This document shows, in pieces, positions 7,872 through 14,905 of a DNA stretch of 18,916 nt. The translations under genes and the position numbers were made by a program. Under the pieces are notes generated by a model. That model ran no database searches. It saw nothing but the letters and a program-made list of their open reading frames with translations, and was not told the DNA's origin. The DNA lies in NCBI GenBank assembly GCA_031404455.1, contig JANNHP010000012.1:1-18916 (forward strand), read 5' to 3'. Position 1 is the first letter of the stretch. Each line of letters opens with the position of its first letter. The DNA is from JANNHP01 sp031404455 (GTDB lineage: Bacteria > Planctomycetota > JAJSAM01 > JAJVHW01).

Positions 7872-9116
7872 ATGACCACGGACGCGAACGCCTCCGCGCC
7901 TGCCGCCGGTAGGGCGCCCGCGGCGCCGCTCGCGATGTCGGTCTTCCGCTCGTTCGACGAGCTCGCCCCTCTCCGCGACGAGTGGGACCGTTTCCTCGCC
8001 GACGCTGGCGCCGGGGTCTACCTCTGCCACGACAACTGCGCGGCGTGGTGGGCCCGCTACGGCAAGGGCCGGTCGCTCCACGTCCTCGTCTTCCGGGCGG
8101 GTGCTGAGCTCGTGGGCGTGCTGCCGATGTTCGTGGACCGCCGGTGGCTCGGCCCGGTGTGGCTGCGCATGGGCGCCTTCCTCGTCTCCGATTCGACCCT
8201 GCCCGTCCTCGACGTCACCGTGCGGGCGCCGTGGGCGCGGGAGGCACTGGCGACGATGCTGCGCCACCTGCTCGGCGACCTGCGCTGCGACGCGGTGCGG
8301 CTCGCGCCGCTCTCAGACGCCGGGGCACACCTCGGCGCGCTGCGCGAGGCCGCCGGCGATCTCGGGAACCTGGGATCGATCGTCTCCGACACCGTCGTCG
8401 GTCCGTACACGCTCTTCGGACTCCCCGCGACGTTCGACGAGTACCTGGCATCGCTCGGCAAGAGCCACAGATCGAACTTCCGCCGGGGGATGAAGCAGCT
8501 CCGGGAGGCCCACCGCGTCGAGGTGGACGTGATCGTCGACCCGCGCGAGCTCGAGGCCGAGTTCGCGAACTTCAGGACCCTTCACGACGAGCAGTGGCGC
8601 GCCGAAGGCAAACTCGGCCACTTCGGCGACTGGCCCGCGAGCGACGCGTACCACCGCGACCTCGTCCGGCTCCACGGTGCCCGCGGCCGCGCGCACCTCT
8701 ACCGCATCCGCCTCGACGGCGAGACGGTCTCGTACCAGATGGCCTACTCGCTCGGCACCAGTCTCCACTGGTTCATGCCGGCCCGGTCGCTGCGTCCCGA
8801 TCTCGACCGCTTCTCCATGGGCCGCCTGGGTCTCGTCCAGATGATCGAGCTCGCGATCGGGGCGGGATTCCGCCAGATCGAGGGCGGCGTCGGACACTAC
8901 GACTACAAGCTCCAGCTCGGAGCGGCCGAGCACGGCGTCCGCTCGTTCGTCGTCGCGGCCCGCCGCTCCGGCGCGTCGCTGCGCCTCGCCATCTTCCTGC
9001 GTCTCTCCCGCGCACTCGACTTCGTCTACTACCGCGGCTGGTTCTCGAAGATCGCTCCCGGTCTGCCCCTGCGCCGCGGCCCGCTCTGGAAAACCTGGAT
9101 ACGCTCGCGACTGTGA
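7872..9116 (+). CDS. CelD/BcsL-type GNAT-fold acetyltransferase
   Basis: A 414-residue cytoplasmic protein of the family annotated as 'acetyltransferase involved in cellulose biosynthesis' (CelD/BcsL), related in fold to FemAB. The first lobe has the FRSFDELAPLRDEWDRFLA opening and WWARYGKGRSLHVLVFRAG. The basic segment SHRSNFRRGMKQL (S198-L210) matches the family's 'R.n.rr..r.L' signature. The second lobe contains AHLYRIRLDGETVSYQMAYS, FSMGRLGLVQMIELAIGAG and a 'GHYDYKLQLGA' motif (D344-Y345-K346), the diagnostic late motif. It probably acylates a sugar amine or hydroxyl of the polysaccharide. The start is ATG 7872 with GAGG at 7861-7864 (7-nt spacing). A Pro/Ala-rich tail of about 20 residues precedes the fold. 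Its TGA overlaps the next start as GTGA. Confidence 0.85.
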   Translation: MTTDANASAPAAGRAPAAPLAMSVFRSFDELAPLRDEWDRFLADAGAGVYLCHDNCAAWWARYGKGRSLHVLVFRAGAELVGVLPMFVDRRWLGPVWLRMGAFLVSDSTLPVLDVTVRAPWAREALATMLRHLLGDLRCDAVRLAPLSDAGAHLGALREAAGDLGNLGSIVSDTVVGPYTLFGLPATFDEYLASLGKSHRSNFRRGMKQLREAHRVEVDVIVDPRELEAEFANFRTLHDEQWRAEGKLGHFGDWPASDAYHRDLVRLHGARGRAHLYRIRLDGETVSYQMAYSLGTSLHWFMPARSLRPDLDRFSMGRLGLVQMIELAIGAGFRQIEGGVGHYDYKLQLGAAEHGVRSFVVAARRSGASLRLAIFLRLSRALDFVYYRGWFSKIAPGLPLRRGPLWKTWIRSRL

Positions 9117-10288
9117 GCCGACGTCCGCGCCACTGTGGACCGCCCGGCCGCAGCCTCTGCGAGGTGTCGAGCGCGATGGTGCGCGGGGCGGAAGGATCGC
9201 CCCGCTGGCCGCAACTCCCGCAGGGCCGCACGCTGCTGACGCACCAGGGCCGCGGCGCCATCGCGGCGGCCTGCGGCGAGCTCGGTCTCGGCGCGGGGGA
9301 CGAGATCCTCGTGCCGGCGTACAACTGCGGCACCGAGGTGGACGCGCTCCTCGCCGCGGGCGCCGTCGTGGTGCTCTACCGCGTGGACGACCAGGGTGGC
9401 ATCGACGTGGAGGACCTGCGGCGGCGGATGACGAGCCGGACCCGGGCGGTCTACGTCATCCATTACTTCGGATGGCCGCAAGACCTCACGCGCGTTCGCA
9501 CCCTCTGCATCGGCGCGGGCCTCCCGCTCGTCGAGGACTGCGCGCTGGCGCTCTACAGCGAGCGCGACGGCGTCCCGGTCGGGCACGGCGCGGACGCCGC
9601 GATCTTCAGCTTCCCGAAGACGCTGCCCGTTCCCGACGGAGGCGCGCTCGTCCTTCGCGATGCGCCGTCGCACGGGTTCGCGGGACGATCCGCCCCCAGC
9701 CGCTCGCGCATCCTTCGCCGCACGCTCGGCCTCGTGAGGCGCCGGCTCCGGACGGGTCCGAGGGCGCGGTCGCACGGGCGCGCGGTCCATCTCGGTTCCG
9801 CGGCGGGCGCCGGGAGTGGCGGCGGGCCGCTGCGTCCCGACATGCCGCCGGGTTACTACTGGGACGGACCGAGCGGCGCGTGGGGCGTTTCGCGCGTGAC
9901 GCTCGGGATCCTCCGCCAGATCGATCCGTCGGCGGTCGTGACCCGTCGAAGGTCCAACTACGAGCGACTCCTCGCCCGGATCGGCGGGCTTCCCGGGCTC
10001 CGGCCGCTCCACCGGGACCTGCCCGCCGGGGTCTGTCCGCTCGAACTGCCCGTCGTCGTCGTCGACCGCGACGGCTGGGTGGGAGCGCTCCTCGCGAGAG
10101 GCGTCGTCGCGATCCCGTGGTGGGCGGGGTACCACCGGGCGCTGCCGTGGGACGAGTTCCCCGACGCGTGCCGGCTGAAGGACAGCGTCCTCGCGCTCCC
10201 GATCAACCAGGATCTCGACGACGACGACATCGACCACGTCGCGGATCAGGTCACCGATCTCGTCCGCCGGGCGGCGGGCGGCGGCTAA
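9113..10288 (+). CDS. DegT/DnrJ/EryC1/StrS-family sugar aminotransferase
   Basis: A PLP-dependent fold type I enzyme of 391 residues that converts a keto nucleotide-sugar to the amino sugar, normally with glutamate as amino donor. Family landmarks appear in order: DEILVPAYNCGTEVDALLAAG (substrate/PLP loop), VYVIHYFGWPQDL, VEDCALAL (Asp contacting the PLP pyridine), and AIFSFPKTLPVPDGGAL with the Schiff-base lysine K169. The C-terminal small domain runs from RRRSNYERLL to LALPINQDLDDDDIDHVADQV. The start is GTG 9113, overlapping the upstream TGA by four bases; internal starts nearby (for example ATG within SSAMVRG) are possible. It would supply an amine for the GNAT-type transferases encoded directly upstream. 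Its TAA overlaps the TAG of the convergent methyltransferase gene. Confidence 0.92.
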   Translation: MSRRPRHCGPPGRSLCEVSSAMVRGAEGSPRWPQLPQGRTLLTHQGRGAIAAACGELGLGAGDEILVPAYNCGTEVDALLAAGAVVVLYRVDDQGGIDVEDLRRRMTSRTRAVYVIHYFGWPQDLTRVRTLCIGAGLPLVEDCALALYSERDGVPVGHGADAAIFSFPKTLPVPDGGALVLRDAPSHGFAGRSAPSRSRILRRTLGLVRRRLRTGPRARSHGRAVHLGSAAGAGSGGGPLRPDMPPGYYWDGPSGAWGVSRVTLGILRQIDPSAVVTRRRSNYERLLARIGGLPGLRPLHRDLPAGVCPLELPVVVVDRDGWVGALLARGVVAIPWWAGYHRALPWDEFPDACRLKDSVLALPINQDLDDDDIDHVADQVTDLVRRAAGGG

Positions 10289-11232
10289 CCGATCCGGCGG
10301 ATCCAGAAGCTGCCGGGCGCGACCGTCGCCGGATCGTAGGACGCGAACGCCTTCCTCAGCGCCTCCGGATGGTGCGTGTGCATGTAGTTGCCGGCCCAGA
10401 GCACCTCGAAGGCCCGGTTGAACGCGAGGAACGACTGGAGCAGGTACTGCTCGGTCCAGAACATGTGGTACCCGTGGATCCAGTGTCTCGGGTACTCGTT
10501 CGGGAGGAAGACGTCGTGGACGTGCACCACGACGCCGGGAGCGAGGCGCGGCAGGACCTCGAGGTAGAGGTACTGCACGTCGCTGCCGATCGCGAGGACG
10601 TGGGAGGAATCGATGAAGAGGATGTCGTTCGCCCGGAGCTCTTCGAACTCGGACAGCGCGATGTCCTGCACCTGCTCGTGGATCACCCTGCACTGCACGT
10701 TCGCGCCCGCCGCGGTCTCGAGGTCGGATCGGTCCGAGAATGCCTTGTTCGGCTGCGGATCGATCGTGGTCAGCTTCGCGGCGGGGCCGCCGGCGGCCAC
10801 GGCGTCGCGCAGGGCGCGCGAGGCGACGAGCGTGCTGAATCCGGAGCCGATCTCCATCACGCGGCGCGGCGTCAGGTGCCTCACCATCGAGTAGAGGACC
10901 TCGGCGTCGACGCTGCCGAAGTAGTCGTTGTCGACGTAGTAGCCGCCGGCGGCCGCGTCGCGCGCGGCGGGGAACGAGTCGTAGGCGTCCTTGAACCGTG
11001 ACGCGAAGTCGCGCAGGAGATCGAGCTGCTCCGCAACGCGCAGATCCACGCCCGGGAGTTCCGATCGCCTGCGCCACAGCTCCTCGCCGAGCGTCCGCGT
11101 GTCGGGGATCGGCTGGTAGAAGTGGACCGGCGTGACGTGGATCCCGAGCCGCTGGAAGAACCGGAACAAGTGCGCGCGCCGCGGCCGGAGCGCCGCGAAC
11201 AAGCGAGCGAGCGGACCGGGCGCGGCGGGCAT
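10285..11232 (-). CDS. Class I SAM-dependent methyltransferase (Methyltransf_24-like)
   Basis: A 315-residue protein likely to methylate a sugar hydroxyl or small molecule. The SAM-binding motif I is RVMEIGSGFSTLVASRAL (E127, G129, G131). The acidic residue that ends strand 2 is in LTTIDPQPN (D158). ANDILFIDSSHV (D208) and VVVHVHDVFLPNEYP are the following core strands; the last matches the metal-dependent macrocin/CmcI-like O-methyltransferase pattern. About 95 residues precede the fold. The start is ATG 11232, sharing one base with the upstream TGA (TGATG), which indicates translational coupling with the FemAB-like gene. It is the last gene of the minus-strand cassette and converges on the aminotransferase with a 4-nt overlap. 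Confidence 0.88.
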   Translation of the reverse strand: MPAAPGPLARLFAALRPRRAHLFRFFQRLGIHVTPVHFYQPIPDTRTLGEELWRRRSELPGVDLRVAEQLDLLRDFASRFKDAYDSFPAARDAAAGGYYVDNDYFGSVDAEVLYSMVRHLTPRRVMEIGSGFSTLVASRALRDAVAAGGPAAKLTTIDPQPNKAFSDRSDLETAAGANVQCRVIHEQVQDIALSEFEELRANDILFIDSSHVLAIGSDVQYLYLEVLPRLAPGVVVHVHDVFLPNEYPRHWIHGYHMFWTEQYLLQSFLAFNRAFEVLWAGNYMHTHHPEALRKAFASYDPATVAPGSFWIRRIG

Positions 11233-12332
11233 CAGCCGGGCTGTGCCGCGCGCGCCGCGCGCGCTGCGCGGCGCGCCTGGTAGCGCGCCTCGAGCGCGAG
11301 CACGAGGCGCGCACGCAGACCCGCGTACCACTCGAGCGGACCCGGCGCGGTGACGTCGGCTCCGCCCATGCCCTCCTTGAAGTGGAAGACGCCCGGATTG
11401 CCGTCCGGGTCGATCCCGCCGAGGTCGTACCGGCGGCAGCCGCGTTCGCGCGCGAGTTCGATCGCGCGCCACTGGAGCAGGTACGCGGCCTTGCAGCGGA
11501 GCGCTTCCGGCGAAGTGGCCCCGAGCAGGTAGACCGCCGTGTCCCCGAGCACGCTGACGACGAGGCCGGCGATCACGGCTCCCGCCTTCTCGGCGAGGAG
11601 CACCACGAACCGTTCGGACGCAGGGGCGTCGCGCTGCACGCGGTCGTAGAAGTCGGCGCCGAGCGTCACCTCGAACCCCTTGCGGACGACGAACTCGTCG
11701 AAGAGCTCGCGGAAGGGATCGAGGGCGGCGGCGTCGCTGCGAACGACGACCGTCACTCCCTCGCGCTCGGAACGGTTCAGGCAGTTGCGCCACTTCTGAT
11801 GGAACGCGCGGCGGACCGCGTCGGCCGGTCCGTCGATCGCGACGACCATCGTCCGGTAGGCCCGCGACGCGCCGGTGCCGAGGAACCCCGCCTGCTCCAT
11901 GCGCGCGGCGGCCTCTCGGTTCCAAGCCTCGGGTCCCACCGGAGGCGCGATCCGCAGCACGAGGCCGCGGCGAACCGCGAACTCCGCGCGCAACGCATCG
12001 ACTGCGGCGAGGAAGCGGGGGACGTCGTACTCGCCGTCGACCCGCGTGAGCGGGCCGCCGTTGACGTAGGCGATTCCTCCTCCGAGCGCCGGGATCCGCC
12101 GGATGCGCACGTCGGCCAGTCCGGCCACGCGCTCACCGTCGAGGAGGGCGACGTGCTCGGACGAGGCGCCCACGCGTGCGGCGGCGAGAACGCCGAAGTC
12201 GAAGGACTGGCGGTAGTTGTGGTCGGCGAACGTCGGGCAGAGATCCGCCCATCGGCCGCGGTCGACCGGTTCGACTCTGAGGGCGGCGAGGGTCTCGCTC
12301 ACGGGCCGGGTCTCGCCGCGGTGAGGCCGCAT
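11232..12332 (-). CDS. FemAB-like peptidoglycan-bridge/lipid II:glycine glycyltransferase-family protein (copy 2)
   Basis: A 366-residue two-lobe GNAT protein closest in motif to FemABX enzymes, which move an amino acid from aminoacyl-tRNA to a precursor. Evidence: an N-lobe opening SFDFGVLAAARVG; the helix FHQKWRNCLNRSEREGVTV (W181 onward); a C-lobe with AVYLLGATSPEALRCKAAYL, WRAIELARERGCRRYDLGGI, and then the family hallmark DPDGNPGVFHFKEGMGG (K319). The C-terminus is Ala/Arg-rich. The start is ATG 12332 or GTG 12302; neither has a good ribosome site, and the family alignment would allow either. The deacetylase ends 40 nt upstream, and the methyltransferase start overlaps its stop. The role is probably amino-acid or acyl addition to an amino sugar, possibly one freed by the adjacent deacetylase. 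Confidence 0.85.
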   Translation of the reverse strand: MRPHRGETRPVSETLAALRVEPVDRGRWADLCPTFADHNYRQSFDFGVLAAARVGASSEHVALLDGERVAGLADVRIRRIPALGGGIAYVNGGPLTRVDGEYDVPRFLAAVDALRAEFAVRRGLVLRIAPPVGPEAWNREAAARMEQAGFLGTGASRAYRTMVVAIDGPADAVRRAFHQKWRNCLNRSEREGVTVVVRSDAAALDPFRELFDEFVVRKGFEVTLGADFYDRVQRDAPASERFVVLLAEKAGAVIAGLVVSVLGDTAVYLLGATSPEALRCKAAYLLQWRAIELARERGCRRYDLGGIDPDGNPGVFHFKEGMGGADVTAPGPLEWYAGLRARLVLALEARYQARRAARAARAAQPG

Positions 12333-12372
12333 GCGGACGGGACGGCGCGAAGCGGAGCCCGAGCAGTCGTCA

Positions 12373-13041
12373 CTACCGCCACCGCTTCACCGCGAGGCGG
12401 GCGCCGCGTGCGACGGAGGCGAGCCCGCCCGGCCGATTCGCGATCACGCGCGACACGTCGTCGAGGCGATGGTCGCAACGAACCGTGTTCCGGGGCTGCA
12501 GCCAGGCGCCTTCCCGGGCCGGGCCGCGGTCGCTCGTGTAGACGCGACGGAATCCCGCGTCCCTGAGCAGTCGCAGCGAGCGCCGGTCGTATTCGCCGAA
12601 CGGGCACGCCGCTTCGTCCACCGGACGGCCGACGATCGCCGCGAGCCGGTCGCGGGCAAGGACGATCTCCTCGTGCTCGGCATCGGGCGTGAGCCCGACC
12701 CACGAGCGGTGCCGCATACCGTGACTGCCGACCACCATGCCCGCCGCGGCGAGCGCCCGGACTCCGTCCTCGTCGAGGAATCCGGGGCTTCCCACCACTG
12801 CGGCGGGCACGAAGAAGGACGCGCAGAGGCGGCGCGCTCGCAGCGCCGGCAGCGCGATGGAGACGTCGGACTCGTTGCCGTCGTCGAACGTCAGGTGCAC
12901 GTCCGAGCGCACCGCGACCAGATCGAGGACGCTCTCGAACGCCTCGCGCGACACCCACACATCGGCCTCGCCGTGGTCGAGCGCACGGGGGGGTGCCCCG
13001 ACGCCGTGGAAGTTGAGATGGATGACCTGGCCTCGCTTCAT
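12373..13041 (-). CDS. Polysaccharide deacetylase (NodB-homology, CE4)
   Basis: A 222-residue metal-dependent N-deacetylase that would remove acetyl groups from GlcNAc-type residues. The NodB motifs are clear: VIHLNFHGVG near the start; TFDDGNESD (catalytic/metal Asp D53-D54); GSHGMRH with the metal-binding histidines H107 and H111; and ACPFGEYDRRSLRLLRDAGF, equivalent to the 'RyPyG' motif 3 but lacking the usual Arg. No signal peptide is present, so it probably acts in the cytoplasm on lipid-linked or nucleotide-linked intermediates. ATG 13041 is preferred; GTG 13056 would add five residues. It is the first gene of a minus-strand group with the FemAB-like and methyltransferase genes. Confidence 0.9.
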   Translation of the reverse strand: MKRGQVIHLNFHGVGAPPRALDHGEADVWVSREAFESVLDLVAVRSDVHLTFDDGNESDVSIALPALRARRLCASFFVPAAVVGSPGFLDEDGVRALAAAGMVVGSHGMRHRSWVGLTPDAEHEEIVLARDRLAAIVGRPVDEAACPFGEYDRRSLRLLRDAGFRRVYTSDRGPAREGAWLQPRNTVRCDHRLDDVSRVIANRPGGLASVARGARLAVKRWR

Positions 13042-13210
13042 GCGCCGGGCGTCCACCGCAGGCGGGGGCGGGACCGTCCCGGGGTCGCAAGGACCCGCCG
13101 GCTCGACCGGTTCGGGCTCCGACTGCTCGGCCTTGCGCGCGACGGTGGCTGGGGCATCAGGTCCTTCCGCGTGTCGCGTGAATCGGGTCGTCCGCTCGAT
13201 CGCGGAAGGC

Positions 13211-13218
13211 AGGCTAGC
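13211..13218 (-). promoter_or_regulatory. Possible -10 element for the deacetylase cassette (GCTAGCCT on minus strand)
   Basis: On the minus strand this reads GCTAGCCT, matching the GCTAGGCT and GCTAGATT boxes at 14155 and 14907. It would give a leader of about 160 nt before the ATG at 13041. No convincing -35 is visible. Confidence 0.3.
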
Positions 13219-13430
13219 GGGTTCGCAAGAAGGGTGCCACGGACGGCCCAGCCGTGCGACGGCGCAAGATCGCCTCGAAGTCTCATCGAGGGCGGAGGCT
13301 CCAGAGAGCGTGCGTCGAGGGTTTCGGACATCCGGGGTTCCCGGACGACGCCGGATACCGGACGGCGGCCCGAGGATCGACGACAGCGCTCGCGGCGAAC
13401 TCGCCCGCGCCCCGATCGCCCCGATCGCCG

Positions 13431-13444
13431 CGGGCCCGGGCCCG
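13431..13444. repeat. Perfect 14-bp palindrome (CGGGCCCGGGCCCG)
   Basis: The sequence equals its own reverse complement and consists only of G and C. It sits in the long intergenic region upstream of the anti-sigma gene. It could be an operator or simply a product of extreme GC content. Confidence 0.5.
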
Positions 13445-13700
13445 TCGGAGCGGCATTCCCGTTTCCAGCAAAGCGGGAGGAGCGAACCGCAATTGCTTCT
13501 GCCGTCGAGACCTCACGACGCGGTCCGCTGCGGTGGCGGCGACCACGAACGGGCGATGGGGGCTCGCGATCGAGGCTGATGCCGTTCGAGTCCTTCCGGG
13601 CGAGAACGATGGAAGCCAACGGTCTTCCGGGACCGCACCGGCAGGTTGCCGGCCCGGCTCGTCTCCGGAGGCTGTCGCTCAGGGAGCGGAACACACACTC

Positions 13701-14024
13701 ATGGACGTGGCGAACGCAGCCTCGACGCGATGCACCGATCCGGCGGAACGCCGTCTCCTCTTCCGCTACGGGATCCGGCGCGCGTCCGAGTTCGAACAGC
13801 GGTCGTTCGAGCGGCACATCCTCGCGTGCGATGAGTGCTTCAAGGACGTGCTCGCGGTCTGGCGCGTGTCCTACCTCCTCGATGAGTGGGTCGACGCAGA
13901 GGACGGTCCGGCCGAGGGCCTGCCGGAACTGCTCCGTGCGACCGGACGGCGCAGGCGACTGCAGGCGGTCCTCGTGGCGATCGTCGCGGCGCTCGCTGGT
14001 TTCTTCGTCCACGCGCTGCTCTGA
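13701..14024 (+). CDS. Small membrane-anchored zinc-finger (zf-HC2-like) anti-sigma factor
   Basis: A 107-residue protein. The motif FERHILACDEC provides H39-x3-C43-x2-C46, the zinc-binding anti-sigma signature, within a helical N-terminal domain. After a basic stretch (GRRRRL) comes a single C-terminal hydrophobic segment (about residues 87-106) that would anchor it in the inner membrane with the zinc domain in the cytoplasm. There is almost no extracytoplasmic sensor domain. The start is ATG 13701, where the strong coding bias begins; AGGGAG at 13681-13686 is a rather distant ribosome site. It is probably the antagonist of the ECF sigma factor encoded next (147-nt gap), although the usual order is sigma first. 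Confidence 0.75.
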   Translation: MDVANAASTRCTDPAERRLLFRYGIRRASEFEQRSFERHILACDECFKDVLAVWRVSYLLDEWVDAEDGPAEGLPELLRATGRRRRLQAVLVAIVAALAGFFVHALL

Positions 14025-14108
14025 GCCCGGGGATACGAACCCGCCGCCCTTCCTCGCCGCAGGCCGAATCGAGCCCGAAGAGCTGCTCCAGACGAGGGTC
14101 GGACCGTC

Positions 14109-14126
14109 TTCACCCGCTTTGGTGAA
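14109..14126. promoter_or_regulatory. Inverted repeat TTCACC-N6-GGTGAA upstream of the sigma-factor promoter
   Basis: A perfect 6-bp inverted repeat with a 6-bp spacer lies just upstream of TTGACA (14132). The position suits an operator. It is short enough to be chance. Confidence 0.3.
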
Positions 14127-14131
14127 TTCGG

Positions 14132-14162
14132 TTGACACCGGCTGAACCCAGGAAGCTAGGCT
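14132..14162 (+). promoter_or_regulatory. Probable housekeeping promoter for the ECF sigma gene
   Basis: A perfect -35 TTGACA (14132-14137) is followed 17 nt later by GCTAGGCT (14155-14162), whose TAGGCT would be the -10 with a 19-nt spacer. Initiation would fall within a few bases of the ATG at 14172, giving a nearly leaderless transcript separate from the anti-sigma gene. Confidence 0.45.
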
Positions 14163-14171
14163 GCGTCCGGA

Positions 14172-14867
14172 ATGGGCACCCAGGGCGATCGATCTCGGGA
14201 GGCAGGTCGGCGTCTCGTCGCAAGCGACGAGCGCAGTTGCCTCGCGACCGTGCTCGGCGACTCGCAGTCCGTGGAGGCGCTCGGGTCGAAACTGATCCAG
14301 CTCGCGTGGTTCCGATACCGCGTTCCCGCACTCGAGGCCGAGGACGTGCTGCAGAACACGTTCGCCGCGTACCTCGAGGTGCGCGACCGGTACGTGGTCC
14401 TCGGCGAGCACCGCGCCATCCTCGTGGGCATCTTCCGGAAGAAGTGCCTCGAGCACATCGAGCGGTCGGTGCGCGAGAAGCAGCGACTGCGGCGGTACTG
14501 CGCATCCGCCGACGCGGCGCGGGAGAACCCGTGGATCCGTCCCGACTCTGCGAACGGGTCCGCCACCGTCCTCGACGAGATCGTCCGCGAGGAGACCCGG
14601 GGCCGGATCCTCGAGGCGATCGCCGATCTGCGGCCGAGTTCGCGGCAGCTCGCCAACCTCATCGGGCGCGACGGTCTCGGCCGCAAGGATCTGATCGAAC
14701 GGCTCGAGCTGAACAAGAACACGTTCGATTCCCGGTTGCACGCATGCCGGGCGCAACTGCGCGGGCTCTTGCGCCGGCGCGACGTCGCGCTCGCGCGGCC
14801 GACGAAGCGCGCAGGGACCGGAGCCGGTCCGCGCGAACCGGGGGTCGCAACCACCGCGCTCTCGTGA
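14172..14867 (+). CDS. ECF-type sigma-70 family RNA polymerase sigma factor
   Basis: A 231-residue protein with the two-domain ECF layout. Region 2 covers about residues 38-100: ALGSKLIQLAWFRYR, then ALEAEDVLQNTFAAYLEV, which matches 'dAEDlvQevFlr', then FRKKCLEHI. After an Asp/Ala-rich linker, region 4 covers about 145-202 (ILEAIADLRPSSRQLANLI, RKDLIERLELNKNTFDSRLHAC, RAQLRGLLRR) as the helix-turn-helix that would contact the -35. A basic C-terminal tail of about 30 residues is extra. No binding site specific to it could be recognised. It follows the anti-sigma gene, has its own likely promoter, and precedes the second flippase, so it may control envelope or polysaccharide genes. Confidence 0.88.
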   Translation: MGTQGDRSREAGRRLVASDERSCLATVLGDSQSVEALGSKLIQLAWFRYRVPALEAEDVLQNTFAAYLEVRDRYVVLGEHRAILVGIFRKKCLEHIERSVREKQRLRRYCASADAARENPWIRPDSANGSATVLDEIVREETRGRILEAIADLRPSSRQLANLIGRDGLGRKDLIERLELNKNTFDSRLHACRAQLRGLLRRRDVALARPTKRAGTGAGPREPGVATTALS

Positions 14868-14878
14868 TGACGCCGCCG

Positions 14879-14903
14879 CCTGCGGAGCGTGCCGCTCCGC
14901 GGG
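14879..14903 (+). terminator. GC-rich hairpin after the sigma-factor gene
   Basis: GCGGAGCG (14882-14889) and CGCTCCGC (14893-14900) form a perfect 8-bp stem with a 3-nt loop, extendable by a U-G and two C-G pairs. It starts 11 nt after the sigma stop. There is no T-run, so intrinsic termination is doubtful. It may instead be a regulatory hairpin next to the -10 box. Confidence 0.35.
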
Positions 14904-14905
14904 TG

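Larger units (their letters stand above)
13042..13700. other. Long non-coding region between divergent gene groups
   Basis: About 660 bp separate the minus-strand cassette from the plus-strand anti-sigma gene. Several frames are open, including one continuous with the anti-sigma gene from 13254. Their composition is Arg/Ser-rich with relaxed third positions, so I read them as non-coding. Visible elements are a perfect 14-bp palindrome of GGGCCC-type sequence (13431-13444), a 9-bp tandem duplication CCCGATCGC (13411-13428), and a possible minus-strand -10 box (13211-13218). Promoters for both directions should lie here. Confidence 0.6.

Noticed and set aside
13254..13700. N-terminal extension of about 149 residues for the anti-sigma protein
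   Set aside because: The frame is open but its codon use is not coding-like, and the zinc-domain protein starts naturally at ATG 13701.
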